DNA of 5,766 bases from Firmicutes bacterium UBA3932. GTDB taxonomy: Bacteria > Bacillota > Clostridia > Peptostreptococcales > Anaerovoracaceae. Shown here piece by piece: positions 1 to 5,509 of this stretch (its first letter is position 1; each line of letters begins with the position of its first letter). Below the pieces are notes generated by a model that saw only the letters and a list, made by a program, of their open reading frames with translations, made no database searches and was not told where the DNA came from. The stretch is taken from positions 1 to 5,766 of the forward strand of contig DGEG01000134.1 in assembly GCA_002385825.1 (NCBI GenBank), given 5' to 3'. A program made the translations under genes and the position numbers.

Positions 1-74
1 TCCAACTTTTTGTCCGCACCCCCTGATTTACGGTAGATGCCATAATAGTCAACGTACAACCGAAATTTTAGCAC
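1..74 (-). CDS. Possible N-terminus of a leftward gene cut by the window edge
   Basis: Reading leftward from a GTG at 74, 24 codons stay open to the window edge and give MLKFRLYVDYYGIYRKSGGA followed by DKKL. This mix of aromatic and charged residues looks more like real protein than chance. An in-frame TAG at 80-78 sets the limit upstream, and TTG at 59 is an alternative start. Against it, neither start has a convincing ribosome-binding site, and I do not recognise the family. If real, the gene is divergent from the carrier at 171 and shares its upstream region. No function is proposed. Confidence 0.2.
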   Translation of the reverse strand, partial: MLKFRLYVDYYGIYRKSGGADKKL

Positions 75-96
75 AGTCTAATTTCTTAACAGGGAT

Positions 97-127
97 AAGT
101 TGTAAAAAGTGTCAGACACCAAATACA
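97..127 (+). repeat. Palindrome-bearing dispersed repeat, copy 1
   Basis: The core is GTGTC-A-GACAC (109-119). Bases 97-120 are identical over 24 bases to 4915-4938 on the same strand. Bases 109-127 are identical over 19 bases to the opposite strand of 4886-4904. The identity extends into the non-palindromic flank (AAGTTGTAAAAA), which points to a mobile or dispersed repeat rather than a bare operator. It lies about 45 bases before the start of the OFA carrier, so it also sits in that gene's promoter region. Confidence 0.75.
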
Positions 128-129
128 GA
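100..129 (+). promoter_or_regulatory. Candidate promoter of the OFA carrier gene
   Basis: TTGTAA at 100-105 and TACAGA at 124-129 are spaced by 18 bases and could serve as -35 and -10 boxes, with the GTGTCAGACAC palindrome between them. Both boxes are weak matches, and the -35 is part of the dispersed repeat. Binding of a protein at the palindrome would be expected to block this promoter. Other AT-rich hexamers nearby (ATACAAAAT, 129-137) are equally possible -10 elements. Confidence 0.3.
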
Positions 130-170
130 TACAAAATGCAACATAAAGCAAGAAAGAGAGGACTAGCATT

Positions 171-1391
171 ATGGAGACGAACATTACAGGAGCAAACATT
201 GCGGGGACTAAAATCAAGAATCGCTATGGGATGCTGGCGGCGGGCATGTTGGTTCAGCTTTGCGCCGGCATCATTTACATGTGGAGCGTGTTCAAGGGCC
301 CTGTGTCCGAACACCTTGAATGGGATCCTGCCAAAGCGGCCCTGACTTCCTCGATCATGCTGGCGGTTTTTGTTTTAGGCATAATTTTGGGCGGCAGAGC
401 CCAGGATAAAATCGGCCCCAAAATCGTTACCACTTCAGGGAGCGTAATGCTGAGCGTGGGTATTGTACTCACTGCCCTGGTTACGAAAGAAGTTCCCTGG
501 CTCGTGTACATTACATACGGTATAATTGGAGGCTTCGGAGTCGGAACCTTTTATACCGCCACTGTGTCCGTTATTCAGAAATGGTTTCCCGACAAGCGTG
601 GATTTGCCACAGGATTCATGGTGGCGGCTTTCGGATTCTCTCTCGTCATTTTTGAGCCTATTACCAGCTACCTGCTTTCCTGGATCGGCGTTCCCACAAC
701 CTTTATCGCTTTCGGAATCATCTTTTTGATAGTTTGCGTACCCAGTTCATTATATATTGAGAATCCTCCGGCAAACTATCTTCCGGCAGGATTCGTTGCC
801 CCAAAGGCCCAATCCACGAAAAAGCAATACACTACGGCGGAAATGCTGAAAACCCGGCAGTTTTACCTGATTGCCTTATCGCTGTTCTGCATTTTGCCTG
901 CCTACTTCATACTAAACCCCATTTTTATAACCCTGGGTACGGAGCGGGGGTTGTCCCATGAATTGGCGCTGCTTGGGGTCATGGTTACGGGGATAGCAAG
1001 CGCTTCCGGCAGGTTAGTCACTTCCTGGGTTTCCGATCTGGTGGGACGCAAACAGGCGGTGTGCGGGATTATTTTAATCACCATGGCGTCCATACTGATT
1101 ATGATCGTCGCCCAAGGCGTGCTGTTTATCATCTGCATCGCTGCCATCGCTTTCAGCTTCGGCGGAGCCGCAGGCGTATATCCGGCCATTACTGCCGATA
1201 ATTTCGGCACAAAACACATGGGATTAAACTACGGATGCGTGATGGTGGGCTTCGGAACATCGGCTTTGTTATTCCCCATTATCTCCAATATGTTGGTAAA
1301 GAGCGGCGAATATACCGCGTCCTTCATCCTTGCCGCCGCCACATGCCTGGTGGCGCTCATCCTTGTGCTTCTGATGAAGAAACCGGAGTAG
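171..1391 (+). CDS. OFA-family (oxalate/formate antiporter-like) MFS transporter
   Basis: A 406-residue inner-membrane carrier of the major facilitator superfamily, the usual length for OFA proteins, with twelve hydrophobic segments in two sixes. A short hydrophilic N-terminus precedes TM1 (about 21-41, AGIIYMWSVFKGP). The loop 2-3 motif GGRAQDKIGPK is at 74-84, and TM4-5 carries GVGTFYTATVSVIQKWFPDK then RGFATG, characteristic of the family. The central loop falls near 195-230, and FGTKHMGLNYG (345-355) precedes TM11. Family members move small carboxylates such as oxalate, formate or other monocarboxylates. An arginine in the putative TM8 (R281, in SGRLVTSW) is kept, but TM11 (356-371, CVMVGFGTSALLFPII) has no lysine like the one that binds oxalate in OxlT. 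The substrate is therefore probably not oxalate. The ATG is preceded by AGAGAGGA (155-162) at an 8-base gap, which supports this start. The following oxidoreductase is on the same strand 210 bases away; co-function is inference. Confidence 0.9.
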   Translation: METNITGANIAGTKIKNRYGMLAAGMLVQLCAGIIYMWSVFKGPVSEHLEWDPAKAALTSSIMLAVFVLGIILGGRAQDKIGPKIVTTSGSVMLSVGIVLTALVTKEVPWLVYITYGIIGGFGVGTFYTATVSVIQKWFPDKRGFATGFMVAAFGFSLVIFEPITSYLLSWIGVPTTFIAFGIIFLIVCVPSSLYIENPPANYLPAGFVAPKAQSTKKQYTTAEMLKTRQFYLIALSLFCILPAYFILNPIFITLGTERGLSHELALLGVMVTGIASASGRLVTSWVSDLVGRKQAVCGIILITMASILIMIVAQGVLFIICIAAIAFSFGGAAGVYPAITADNFGTKHMGLNYGCVMVGFGTSALLFPIISNMLVKSGEYTASFILAAATCLVALILVLLMKKPE

Positions 1392-1431
1392 ATGGAAGTC
1401 ATAACCATACTATGGGAGCGGCGTGAAAACC

Positions 1432-1581
1432 TGAAGGACCCAGCTAAAATAGTTAAACAATAGAACTTTACTGTTAGTGGCGCAAAATACCTGCCGGAAT
1501 ACATTAAGATAGATAAATAATAGAACTGCACTGCTAGTGACGTAAGCCAGCCCGCCGGAATACACTAAGATAGTTAAATAA
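1432..1581 (+). repeat. Imperfect 61-base tandem repeat, about 2.5 copies
   Basis: GCCGGAATACA recurs exactly at 1493-1503 and 1554-1564, a 61-base period. Between those two units the first 28 bases differ at only two positions. An older unit ends at 1492; its part from 1445 matches 1505 onward at roughly 78 percent over 36 bases (TAAAATAGTTAAACAATAGAAC against TAAGATAGATAAATAATAGAAC as judged by eye). Each of the first two units contains ACTG(T/C)TAGT, a small inverted repeat. The array fills almost the whole 210-base gap between the carrier and oxidoreductase genes and contains no open frame of note. I see no clear terminator after the carrier gene, so transcription may run through it. Confidence 0.75.
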
Positions 1582-1594
1582 GTGAGGCGGGTGG
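1547..1594 (+). promoter_or_regulatory. Hairpin that would cover the ribosome-binding site of the oxidoreductase gene
   Basis: CCA (1547-1549) plus CCCGCC (1551-1556), with G1550 bulged, is complementary to GGCGGG plus TGG (1586-1594), giving nine mostly G-C pairs. Inside the loop CACT (1563-1566) can pair with AGTG (1581-1584). The right arm is the only ribosome-binding-like sequence before the ATG at 1602 (GAGGCGGGTGG, 1584-1594). If the stem forms in the mRNA, translation initiation should be poor unless it is opened. No known riboswitch class was recognised in the surrounding sequence. Confidence 0.5.
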
Positions 1595-1601
1595 TTTTTA
1601 T

Positions 1602-2885
1602 ATGTATAAAATAGTGGTGATCGGCGGGGGTTGGTCCGGATGTGCTGCCGCTTTAGCAGCGAAAAAGGCCGGGGCTGAGGTAGTGCTTCTTGAAAAAACA
1701 GATCTGCTCCTGGGGCTTGGCAATGTGGGCGGCATTATGCGCAATAACGGCAGGTATACTGGCGCGGAGGAAAATATAGCGCTGGGCGCCGATGAGCTTT
1801 TCAATATAACGGACAGCTGTGCGCGACATGTAAACGTGGACTTTCCGGGGCACAGCCATGCCAGCCTGTACGATGTGATGAAGGTGGAGCCCAGGGTGAG
1901 GAAGCTCCTTGAGGAGAAAGGGGTAGAGGTTCACACCGTTGCCCGTGCAGTGGATGTTGTAATGGAAGATCCGGAACAGATTAAAGGAGTCGTGCTGGCC
2001 GACGATAGGGTGATAGAGGGTGATGCCTTTATTGAGACTACCGGGTCAACAGGGCCTATGGGAAATTGTCTTACTTATGGAAACGGCTGCTGCATGTGTA
2101 TTCTGCGTTGCCCCGCTTTTGGACCCAGGGTCAGCATTACGCAAAAGGCCGGGAAAATGGATATCATGGGGCAGAGGAAGGATGGGGCTTTTGGCGCCTT
2201 CAGCGGGTCGGGGAAGCTGGAAAAAAGTTCGTTGTCTGAGGAGATTCAGAGGGAGCTTGACGAAAAAGGCGTAGTTATCATCCCCATTCCCAAGGAGGAT
2301 GTGGCCGAGGAGAAACTGGAATTAAAGGTTTGCCTGCAGTACGCTTTACCCGAATACGCGGAAAACATCATTTTGCTCGAAACGGGATATGCGAAAATCA
2401 TGACTCCTTTTGTACCTTTGGAGAAGTTACGCCGGATACCTGGCCTGGAAAATGCCCGCTATGCGGACCCTTATGCGGGAGGGAAAGGCAACTCCATTCG
2501 CTATTTGTCCGTTGCGGAGCGGGATGACGACATGAGGGTGAAAGGCATCGAAAACCTCTTTTGTGGCGGTGAAAAGTCAGGGCTGTTCATCGGGCACACG
2601 GAAGCCATTTCCACGGGCACTCTGGCGGGGTACAATTGCGCCAGGTACTTAAAAGGTCTCCGACCCTTGGTGCTTCCCAACCAGATCGCTATCGGGGATT
2701 TGATTTCCTATGCCAACCGCATGGTGCAGACCAAGGAAGGGCTCATGACCCGATATACGCTGGCAGGGGCGGAGTACTTTGAGCGGATGAAAGAGAAGGG
2801 GCTTTACACTACGGATAAGGAGACTATTCGGAACCGCATACGAAAGTATGGGTTGGAGAATATATACAAGGAAAAAATATTGTGA
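1602..2885 (+). CDS. FAD-dependent oxidoreductase, GidA/TrmFO-like fold, with cysteine cluster
   Basis: A 427-residue soluble flavoprotein. It opens with a Rossmann FAD-binding strand and GGGWSG (residues 8-13), ends that unit at E31 (VVLLEK, expected to hold the FAD ribose), and then has NVGGIMRNNG (41-50). A second nucleotide-contact motif, ETTGSTGP, is at 145-152. Near the C-terminus FCGGEKSGLFIGHTEAISTG (from F320) matches in style the FAD-closing segment of TrmFO/GidA proteins. Between these lies C156, then GNGCCMCILRCPAFGP with C163, C164, C166 and C170, a CX2CX3CP pattern that could hold an iron-sulphur cluster or act as a redox thiol site. The substrate is unknown, and I do not think it is a tRNA methyltransferase, because the cysteine cluster and length differ from TrmFO as I know it. 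The ATG at 1602 is the only start that keeps the GXGXXG motif near the N-terminus. Its weak ribosome-binding site (GGTG, 1590-1593) sits in a hairpin. The upstream carrier may supply its substrate (inference). Confidence 0.82.
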   Translation: MYKIVVIGGGWSGCAAALAAKKAGAEVVLLEKTDLLLGLGNVGGIMRNNGRYTGAEENIALGADELFNITDSCARHVNVDFPGHSHASLYDVMKVEPRVRKLLEEKGVEVHTVARAVDVVMEDPEQIKGVVLADDRVIEGDAFIETTGSTGPMGNCLTYGNGCCMCILRCPAFGPRVSITQKAGKMDIMGQRKDGAFGAFSGSGKLEKSSLSEEIQRELDEKGVVIIPIPKEDVAEEKLELKVCLQYALPEYAENIILLETGYAKIMTPFVPLEKLRRIPGLENARYADPYAGGKGNSIRYLSVAERDDDMRVKGIENLFCGGEKSGLFIGHTEAISTGTLAGYNCARYLKGLRPLVLPNQIAIGDLISYANRMVQTKEGLMTRYTLAGAEYFERMKEKGLYTTDKETIRNRIRKYGLENIYKEKIL

Positions 2886-2960
2886 TATTCTTATTACCAC
2901 AGATAAAAGCACGGTTCCGGTGTTTTTGCCAGGGCCGACGAGGGGCGGAGGACTTATTGA

Positions 2961-3040
2961 AAAGCGCCTGTTGAAACAGGCAAGAGAGTGGCCTTATGCA
3001 AAAGCTCCAATTGAAACGGGCGAGAGATAGCGGCATTATC
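2961..3040 (+). repeat. 40-base tandem duplication in the leader of the pseudouridine synthase gene
   Basis: Bases 2961-3000 and 3001-3040 align with a 40-base period: both begin AAAGC, share TTGAAAC(A/G)GGC at the same offset, then (A/G)AGAGA and GGC..TTAT. A poorer third unit may begin at 3041 (AAAGCCGAC). The first unit forms a hairpin, GCCTGT-TGAA-ACAGGC (2966-2981); base changes in the second destroy that stem. The repeat lies in the 189-base gap between the oxidoreductase and pseudouridine synthase genes, which otherwise holds no gene. Confidence 0.6.
3011..3039 (+). promoter_or_regulatory. Candidate promoter of the pseudouridine synthase gene
   Basis: TTGAAA (3011-3016) and CATTAT (3034-3039) are spaced by exactly 17 bases, matching five and four positions of the sigma-A consensus. 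The preceding repeat unit carries the same TTGAAA (2971-2976) but a worse -10, so the duplication may have made a tandem promoter. Initiation would fall near 3046 and leave a short leader. Confidence 0.4.
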
Positions 3041-3058
3041 AAAGCCGACTTTTGATAA
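3036..3058 (+). promoter_or_regulatory. Perfect dyad over the promoter and before the ribosome-binding site
   Basis: TTATCAAA (3036-3043) and TTTGATAA (3051-3058) are perfect 8-base inverted arms around a 7-base centre. The element overlaps the candidate -10 box and ends six bases before AAAGGA (3064-3069). It could be an operator for a dimeric repressor or, in RNA, an AU-rich hairpin. There is no U-run after it, so it is not an intrinsic terminator. Confidence 0.45.
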
Positions 3059-3074
3059 AGGGCAAAGGAATCAT

Positions 3075-3797
3075 ATGGATACAGGTGAAAAAATGAGATT
3101 GAATAAATACATTGCCGCTTCGGGACTTACTTCCCGCAGAAAGGCGGACGAACTGATAAAGGCTGGGAAGGTGAAGGTCAACGGGAGTGTTTTAGACGAA
3201 CCGGGTTACGTTGTGGAGCCCGGGGATGTGGTGGAGGTAGAGGGCAGCATCATCCAGCCGGTCAAACAACATGTGTACATCATGCTGAACAAGCCTAAAG
3301 GCTATATTACCAGCGTATCCGACGAGAAGGGCAGGCCCACGGTTATGGATCTGGTGGCGGAGGTGGATGCGCGCTTGTTTCCCGTCGGAAGGCTGGATTA
3401 CAACACTTCCGGTCTGCTGATCATGACCAACGACGGTGATCTGGCTTACCGTTTGACCCATCCCAAACATGAGGTGGAGAAAACCTACCGTGCAAGAGTG
3501 GCGGGCGTGCTGTCTCCGGAACGAATTGCCAAGCTGAAAAAAGGAGTGGATATCGGCGGGTTCGTCACATCTCCCGCTAAGGTGTCTGTATTGAAACAGT
3601 GGGAGCGCTCCGCCTTAGTGGAGATCAAAATACATGAGGGGAAAAACCGCCAGATCCGGAAGATGTTTGCCACTGTGGGCAACAAGGTGATGGAGCTTGA
3701 GCGCATAGCAATCGGCCGGATTCACATGGGCCATTTGAAAGAAGGGCACCATAGGAAACTGACCCGGCAGGAAGTGGAGTATCTAAAAAGCCTTTGA
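3075..3797 (+). CDS. rluB: RsuA/RluB-family 23S rRNA pseudouridine synthase
   Basis: A 240-residue cytoplasmic enzyme that converts a specific uridine in ribosomal RNA to pseudouridine. Family knowledge makes the 23S site modified by RluB the likely target; RluF- or RsuA-type specificity cannot be excluded. An N-terminal S4 RNA-binding domain (about 7-58, MRLNKYIAASGLTSRRKADE and KVKVNG) is joined to the catalytic domain. Motif II, GRLDYNTSGLLIMTNDGDLA (from G105), contains the catalytic aspartate D108. HPKHEVEKTYRA follows, and GKNRQIRKM (189-197) is the typical C-terminal motif. The length is normal and no key residue is missing. The ATG at 3075 has AAAGGA at 3064-3069 (5-base gap). An in-frame ATG at 3093, preceded by AGGTG (3083-3087), starts exactly at the conserved MRLNKYIA and is an equally good start. 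The gene ends 31 bases from the convergent AEC carrier gene. Confidence 0.9.
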   Translation: MDTGEKMRLNKYIAASGLTSRRKADELIKAGKVKVNGSVLDEPGYVVEPGDVVEVEGSIIQPVKQHVYIMLNKPKGYITSVSDEKGRPTVMDLVAEVDARLFPVGRLDYNTSGLLIMTNDGDLAYRLTHPKHEVEKTYRARVAGVLSPERIAKLKKGVDIGGFVTSPAKVSVLKQWERSALVEIKIHEGKNRQIRKMFATVGNKVMELERIAIGRIHMGHLKEGHHRKLTRQEVEYLKSL

Positions 3798-3828
3798 TTT
3801 AAGTCTGATTTGGCATTTTATTTATGAA

Positions 3829-4785
3829 TTATAAGAAGGTAAGGGCGATGTAAACTCCCAGGGGTGTAATGACCAATGAGAGCAAAGTGGATAGAACCAC
3901 GATCTTGGTGGACTCCTCCACGCCGATGCCGTATTGCCCCGTCATGACCGGGACCACTGCTGCAGAGGGCAGGGTGATTACGAGAAGGCTGATTTGCTTC
4001 ATGAGAGAAGGTATGGGCAACAGCCATACGATGGCAAAAGTCGCCGCTGCGAAAAGTGTGAGCCTTGTGATGCTGACGCCGAGAATCAACCGGTTTCGGA
4101 ACAAGGAGGAAAATGAGGAATTGTACAAAGTGGCTCCGATGTAAAGCATTGATAAAGGCGTAGCCAGGCTGCCCAGGATTTCGATGAGTTTAGCCACTGC
4201 ATCGGGAATGTATGAGTTGATTCCGGCGATGCCAATTGCCAACCCGATGAAGATTGCCACTACAGTATTGTTGAAGATTTGCCTTAGGGACTCGGAAACA
4301 GAGCTTTTCTCTACGTTTTCATCTCCTTCGAAGATTCGTTTAGTCCGCTTCAATATGAAGAGGCCGTAGCTCCAGACTACTATACCCATGGCCAGGTTGT
4401 TCGCCACCATGAGGAAGAGGCCCTGCTGGCCGAAAAAAGCCATGGTGATGGGGAAACCCATGAAACCGTTGTTTGAGGTGAGCATGGAGAGCTGGACCAT
4501 GCTTCCAAGCCTTTGGGGAACTTTGGCCAGCTTGATGTAGATTATGGCAAACAGCGCATAAAGGAAGTAGAAAGCCACCGATAGCAGCGTCATGGTCAAA
4601 AACTCAACCAATAGCTTACCCTGTATCTCCGTTTGAATCATGGAGGAAAGCAAAAGCGCAGGCAGGGCAATATGAACGAGGATGCTGCCCAGCCCATCGT
4701 TTTTCACATCGTCAATTAAATCAAATTTTCTGCATAGATACCCTACGGCCATCAGTCCGAAAAGGACGAAAAAGGGTGCAAACAT
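3829..4785 (-). CDS. AEC-family (auxin efflux carrier-like) membrane transporter
   Basis: A 318-residue integral membrane protein with about ten hydrophobic segments in two similar halves and a short charged central loop (about 146-168, KRTKRIFEGDENVEK). Family marks seen are IALPALLLSSM (39-49), SNNGFMGFPI (104-113) with the broken helix typical of the fold, ATPLSMLYIGATL (208-220), and PSAAVVPVMTGQYGIGVEES (273-292) followed by LSLVITPL (302-309). Bacterial AEC carriers move malate, malonate, other carboxylates or amino acids. The substrate cannot be read here. The start at 4785 is supported by AGGAGA on the coding strand (complement of 4791-4796) with a 5-base gap. The gene has its own promoter and lies downstream of kal, from which a terminator separates it. 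It is convergent with the pseudouridine synthase gene, with only 31 bases between stops and no strong terminator in that gap. Confidence 0.9.
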   Translation of the reverse strand: MFAPFFVLFGLMAVGYLCRKFDLIDDVKNDGLGSILVHIALPALLLSSMIQTEIQGKLLVEFLTMTLLSVAFYFLYALFAIIYIKLAKVPQRLGSMVQLSMLTSNNGFMGFPITMAFFGQQGLFLMVANNLAMGIVVWSYGLFILKRTKRIFEGDENVEKSSVSESLRQIFNNTVVAIFIGLAIGIAGINSYIPDAVAKLIEILGSLATPLSMLYIGATLYNSSFSSLFRNRLILGVSITRLTLFAAATFAIVWLLPIPSLMKQISLLVITLPSAAVVPVMTGQYGIGVEESTKIVVLSTLLSLVITPLGVYIALTFL

Positions 4786-4833
4786 AGTATTCTCCTGAAA
4801 TATAAGCTTCGATTTCTATAATGCGACTTCTAC

Positions 4834-4862
4834 ACTTTATATCCTTTAATGAACCATGTCAA
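4834..4862 (-). promoter_or_regulatory. Promoter of the AEC carrier gene
   Basis: On the minus strand a perfect TTGACA (complement of 4857-4862) is followed after 17 bases by TAAAGT (complement of 4834-4839), itself within ATATAAAGT. Transcription would begin near 4828-4826, leaving a leader of about 40 bases before the start codon. The perfect 21-base palindrome at 4889-4909 lies about 27 bases upstream of the -35 box. Confidence 0.65.
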
Positions 4863-4885
4863 TACAGCCGCCGCTTAACGTAAAT

Positions 4886-4909
4886 TGTATTTGGTGTCTG
4901 ACACCAAAT
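4886..4909 (-). repeat. Palindrome-bearing dispersed repeat, copy 2 (inverted)
   Basis: Bases 4889-4909 form a perfect palindrome with 10-base arms, ATTTGGTGTC-T-GACACCAAAT, which extends to about 14 pairs (TTGT...GCAA) with one G-T pair. Read on the minus strand, 4904-4886 is identical over 19 bases to 109-127. With copy 3, only six bases further right and on the other strand, it makes an inverted doublet. The bare core would also fit a dimeric regulator site. Confidence 0.7.
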
Positions 4910-4914
4910 GCAAC

Positions 4915-4947
4915 AAGTTGTAAAAAGTGTCAGACACCGAATGCAAG
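4915..4947 (+). repeat. Palindrome-bearing dispersed repeat, copy 3
   Basis: Bases 4915-4938 repeat 97-120 exactly over 24 bases, with core GTGTC-A-GACAC at 4927-4937. Downstream it continues as GAATGCAAG, close to the AAATGCAAC that follows copy 2. It lies between the AEC carrier promoter and the terminator of kal, in non-coding DNA. Confidence 0.75.
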
Positions 4948-4955
4948 TTTTGTAC

Positions 4956-4991
4956 AAAATGAAAACGGGGCGGTTTTCCGTTGCCCCGTTT
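4956..4991 (-). terminator. Intrinsic terminator of kal
   Basis: AAACGGGGC (4963-4971) and GCCCCGTTT (4983-4991) form a perfect 9-pair stem with an 11-base loop that can add GG-TTTT-CC pairing. On the minus strand the stem is followed by TTTTCATTTT-like sequence, so it terminates leftward transcripts. It starts 41 bases after the kal stop codon. The plus-strand side lacks a good T-run, so it is probably one-directional. Confidence 0.75.
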
Positions 4992-5032
4992 GTTGACTTT
5001 GAAATCTAAAAGACATATTCAGGCTGTAGGTC

Positions 5033-5422
5033 TTATTTTCTCTTTGCGTCTTTTGGCATGACGCAGATTCCTTCCGCCTTGCAGACCAGGATGGGTTCGT
5101 CCAATACGTCAGCTGCGGAGGGGGATATGTCATGTCTTGCTGCGATGACTTTGTGCGCTGTGAAACGCATTTTTCTGGAGGTGTTGCCTACTTCGTAGAT
5201 CTCGCCGTAGGCTTCGATGTAGTCACCGGCGTATACGGGCGCCAGGAATTCGACATCGGTGTATTTCAGGAACAGGCCTTCGTCGCCGTCCATTTTGATA
5301 AGTAGTTCGGTTGCTACGTCGCCGAAGAGATGGACCATATGAGCGCCGTCCACCAAATTGCCGCCGTAGTGGGCATCCTTGTAAGACATTCTAACTCTGA
5401 GCGTAGAAGTGACTTTTTCCAT
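5033..5422 (-). CDS. kal: 3-aminobutyryl-CoA ammonia-lyase
   Basis: A 129-residue hotdog-fold protein, the usual size for this enzyme. By family knowledge it removes ammonia from L-3-aminobutyryl-CoA to give crotonyl-CoA (EC 4.3.1.14), a late step in lysine fermentation in the cytoplasm. Recognised features are RMSYKDAHYGGNLVDGAHMV (11-30), LFGDVATELLI (32-42), DGDEGLF (45-51), VEFLAPVYAGDYIEAYGEI (57-75) and GNTSRKM (79-85); the last parts also fit the general thioesterase-like hotdog fold. Assignment rests on these remembered motifs. A related hotdog CoA enzyme is the main alternative. AGGAGG on the coding strand (complement of 5431-5436) lies 8 bases before the ATG and fixes the start. The usual partners (lysine aminomutases, dehydrogenase, cleavage enzyme) are not seen downstream; they could lie beyond the right edge. 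A terminator follows the gene. Confidence 0.83.
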   Translation of the reverse strand: MEKVTSTLRVRMSYKDAHYGGNLVDGAHMVHLFGDVATELLIKMDGDEGLFLKYTDVEFLAPVYAGDYIEAYGEIYEVGNTSRKMRFTAHKVIAARHDISPSAADVLDEPILVCKAEGICVMPKDAKRK

Positions 5423-5509
5423 TGTTTTTTCCTCCTCGTTTTGTGTATTGTGGCAGCTGTTTCTTGATCGATTCGTTCATGATTTTGTGTGTTGCGATTG
5501 TTGTTACTC

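Noticed and set aside
2..166. Plus-strand frame open for 54 codons from the left edge to TAG at 164-166
   Set aside because: It has no start codon inside, runs through the dispersed palindromic repeat and the candidate promoter, and its translation is rich in C, T, N and Q without recognisable features. Chance openness is plausible at this length.
1432..1581. CRISPR-like repeat array
   Set aside because: The units are directly adjacent 61-base imperfect repeats with no conserved repeat/variable spacer alternation, and no cas gene is near.
2910..2927. CACGGTTCCGGTG followed by five T as a terminator of the oxidoreductase gene
   Set aside because: The possible stem needs a bulge and leaves a two-base loop, so it is too weak to call.
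2886..3074. Riboswitch before the pseudouridine synthase gene
   Set aside because: I compared it from memory with conserved cores of SAM, TPP, glycine, cobalamin and guanidine classes and found no match beyond short purine-rich strings.
3784..3820. Shared terminator between the convergent pseudouridine synthase and AEC carrier genes
   Set aside because: Only GCC/GGC with scattered A-T pairs can form; no stable stem with a T-run was found in the 31-base gap or its edges.
5391..5480. Small 29-codon leader frame overlapping the kal start, with several lysine codons, as an attenuator peptide
   Set aside because: There is no ribosome-binding site before its ATG, no terminator/antiterminator pair in the overlap, and the lysine codons come mostly from the A-rich sequence around the kal ribosome-binding site.
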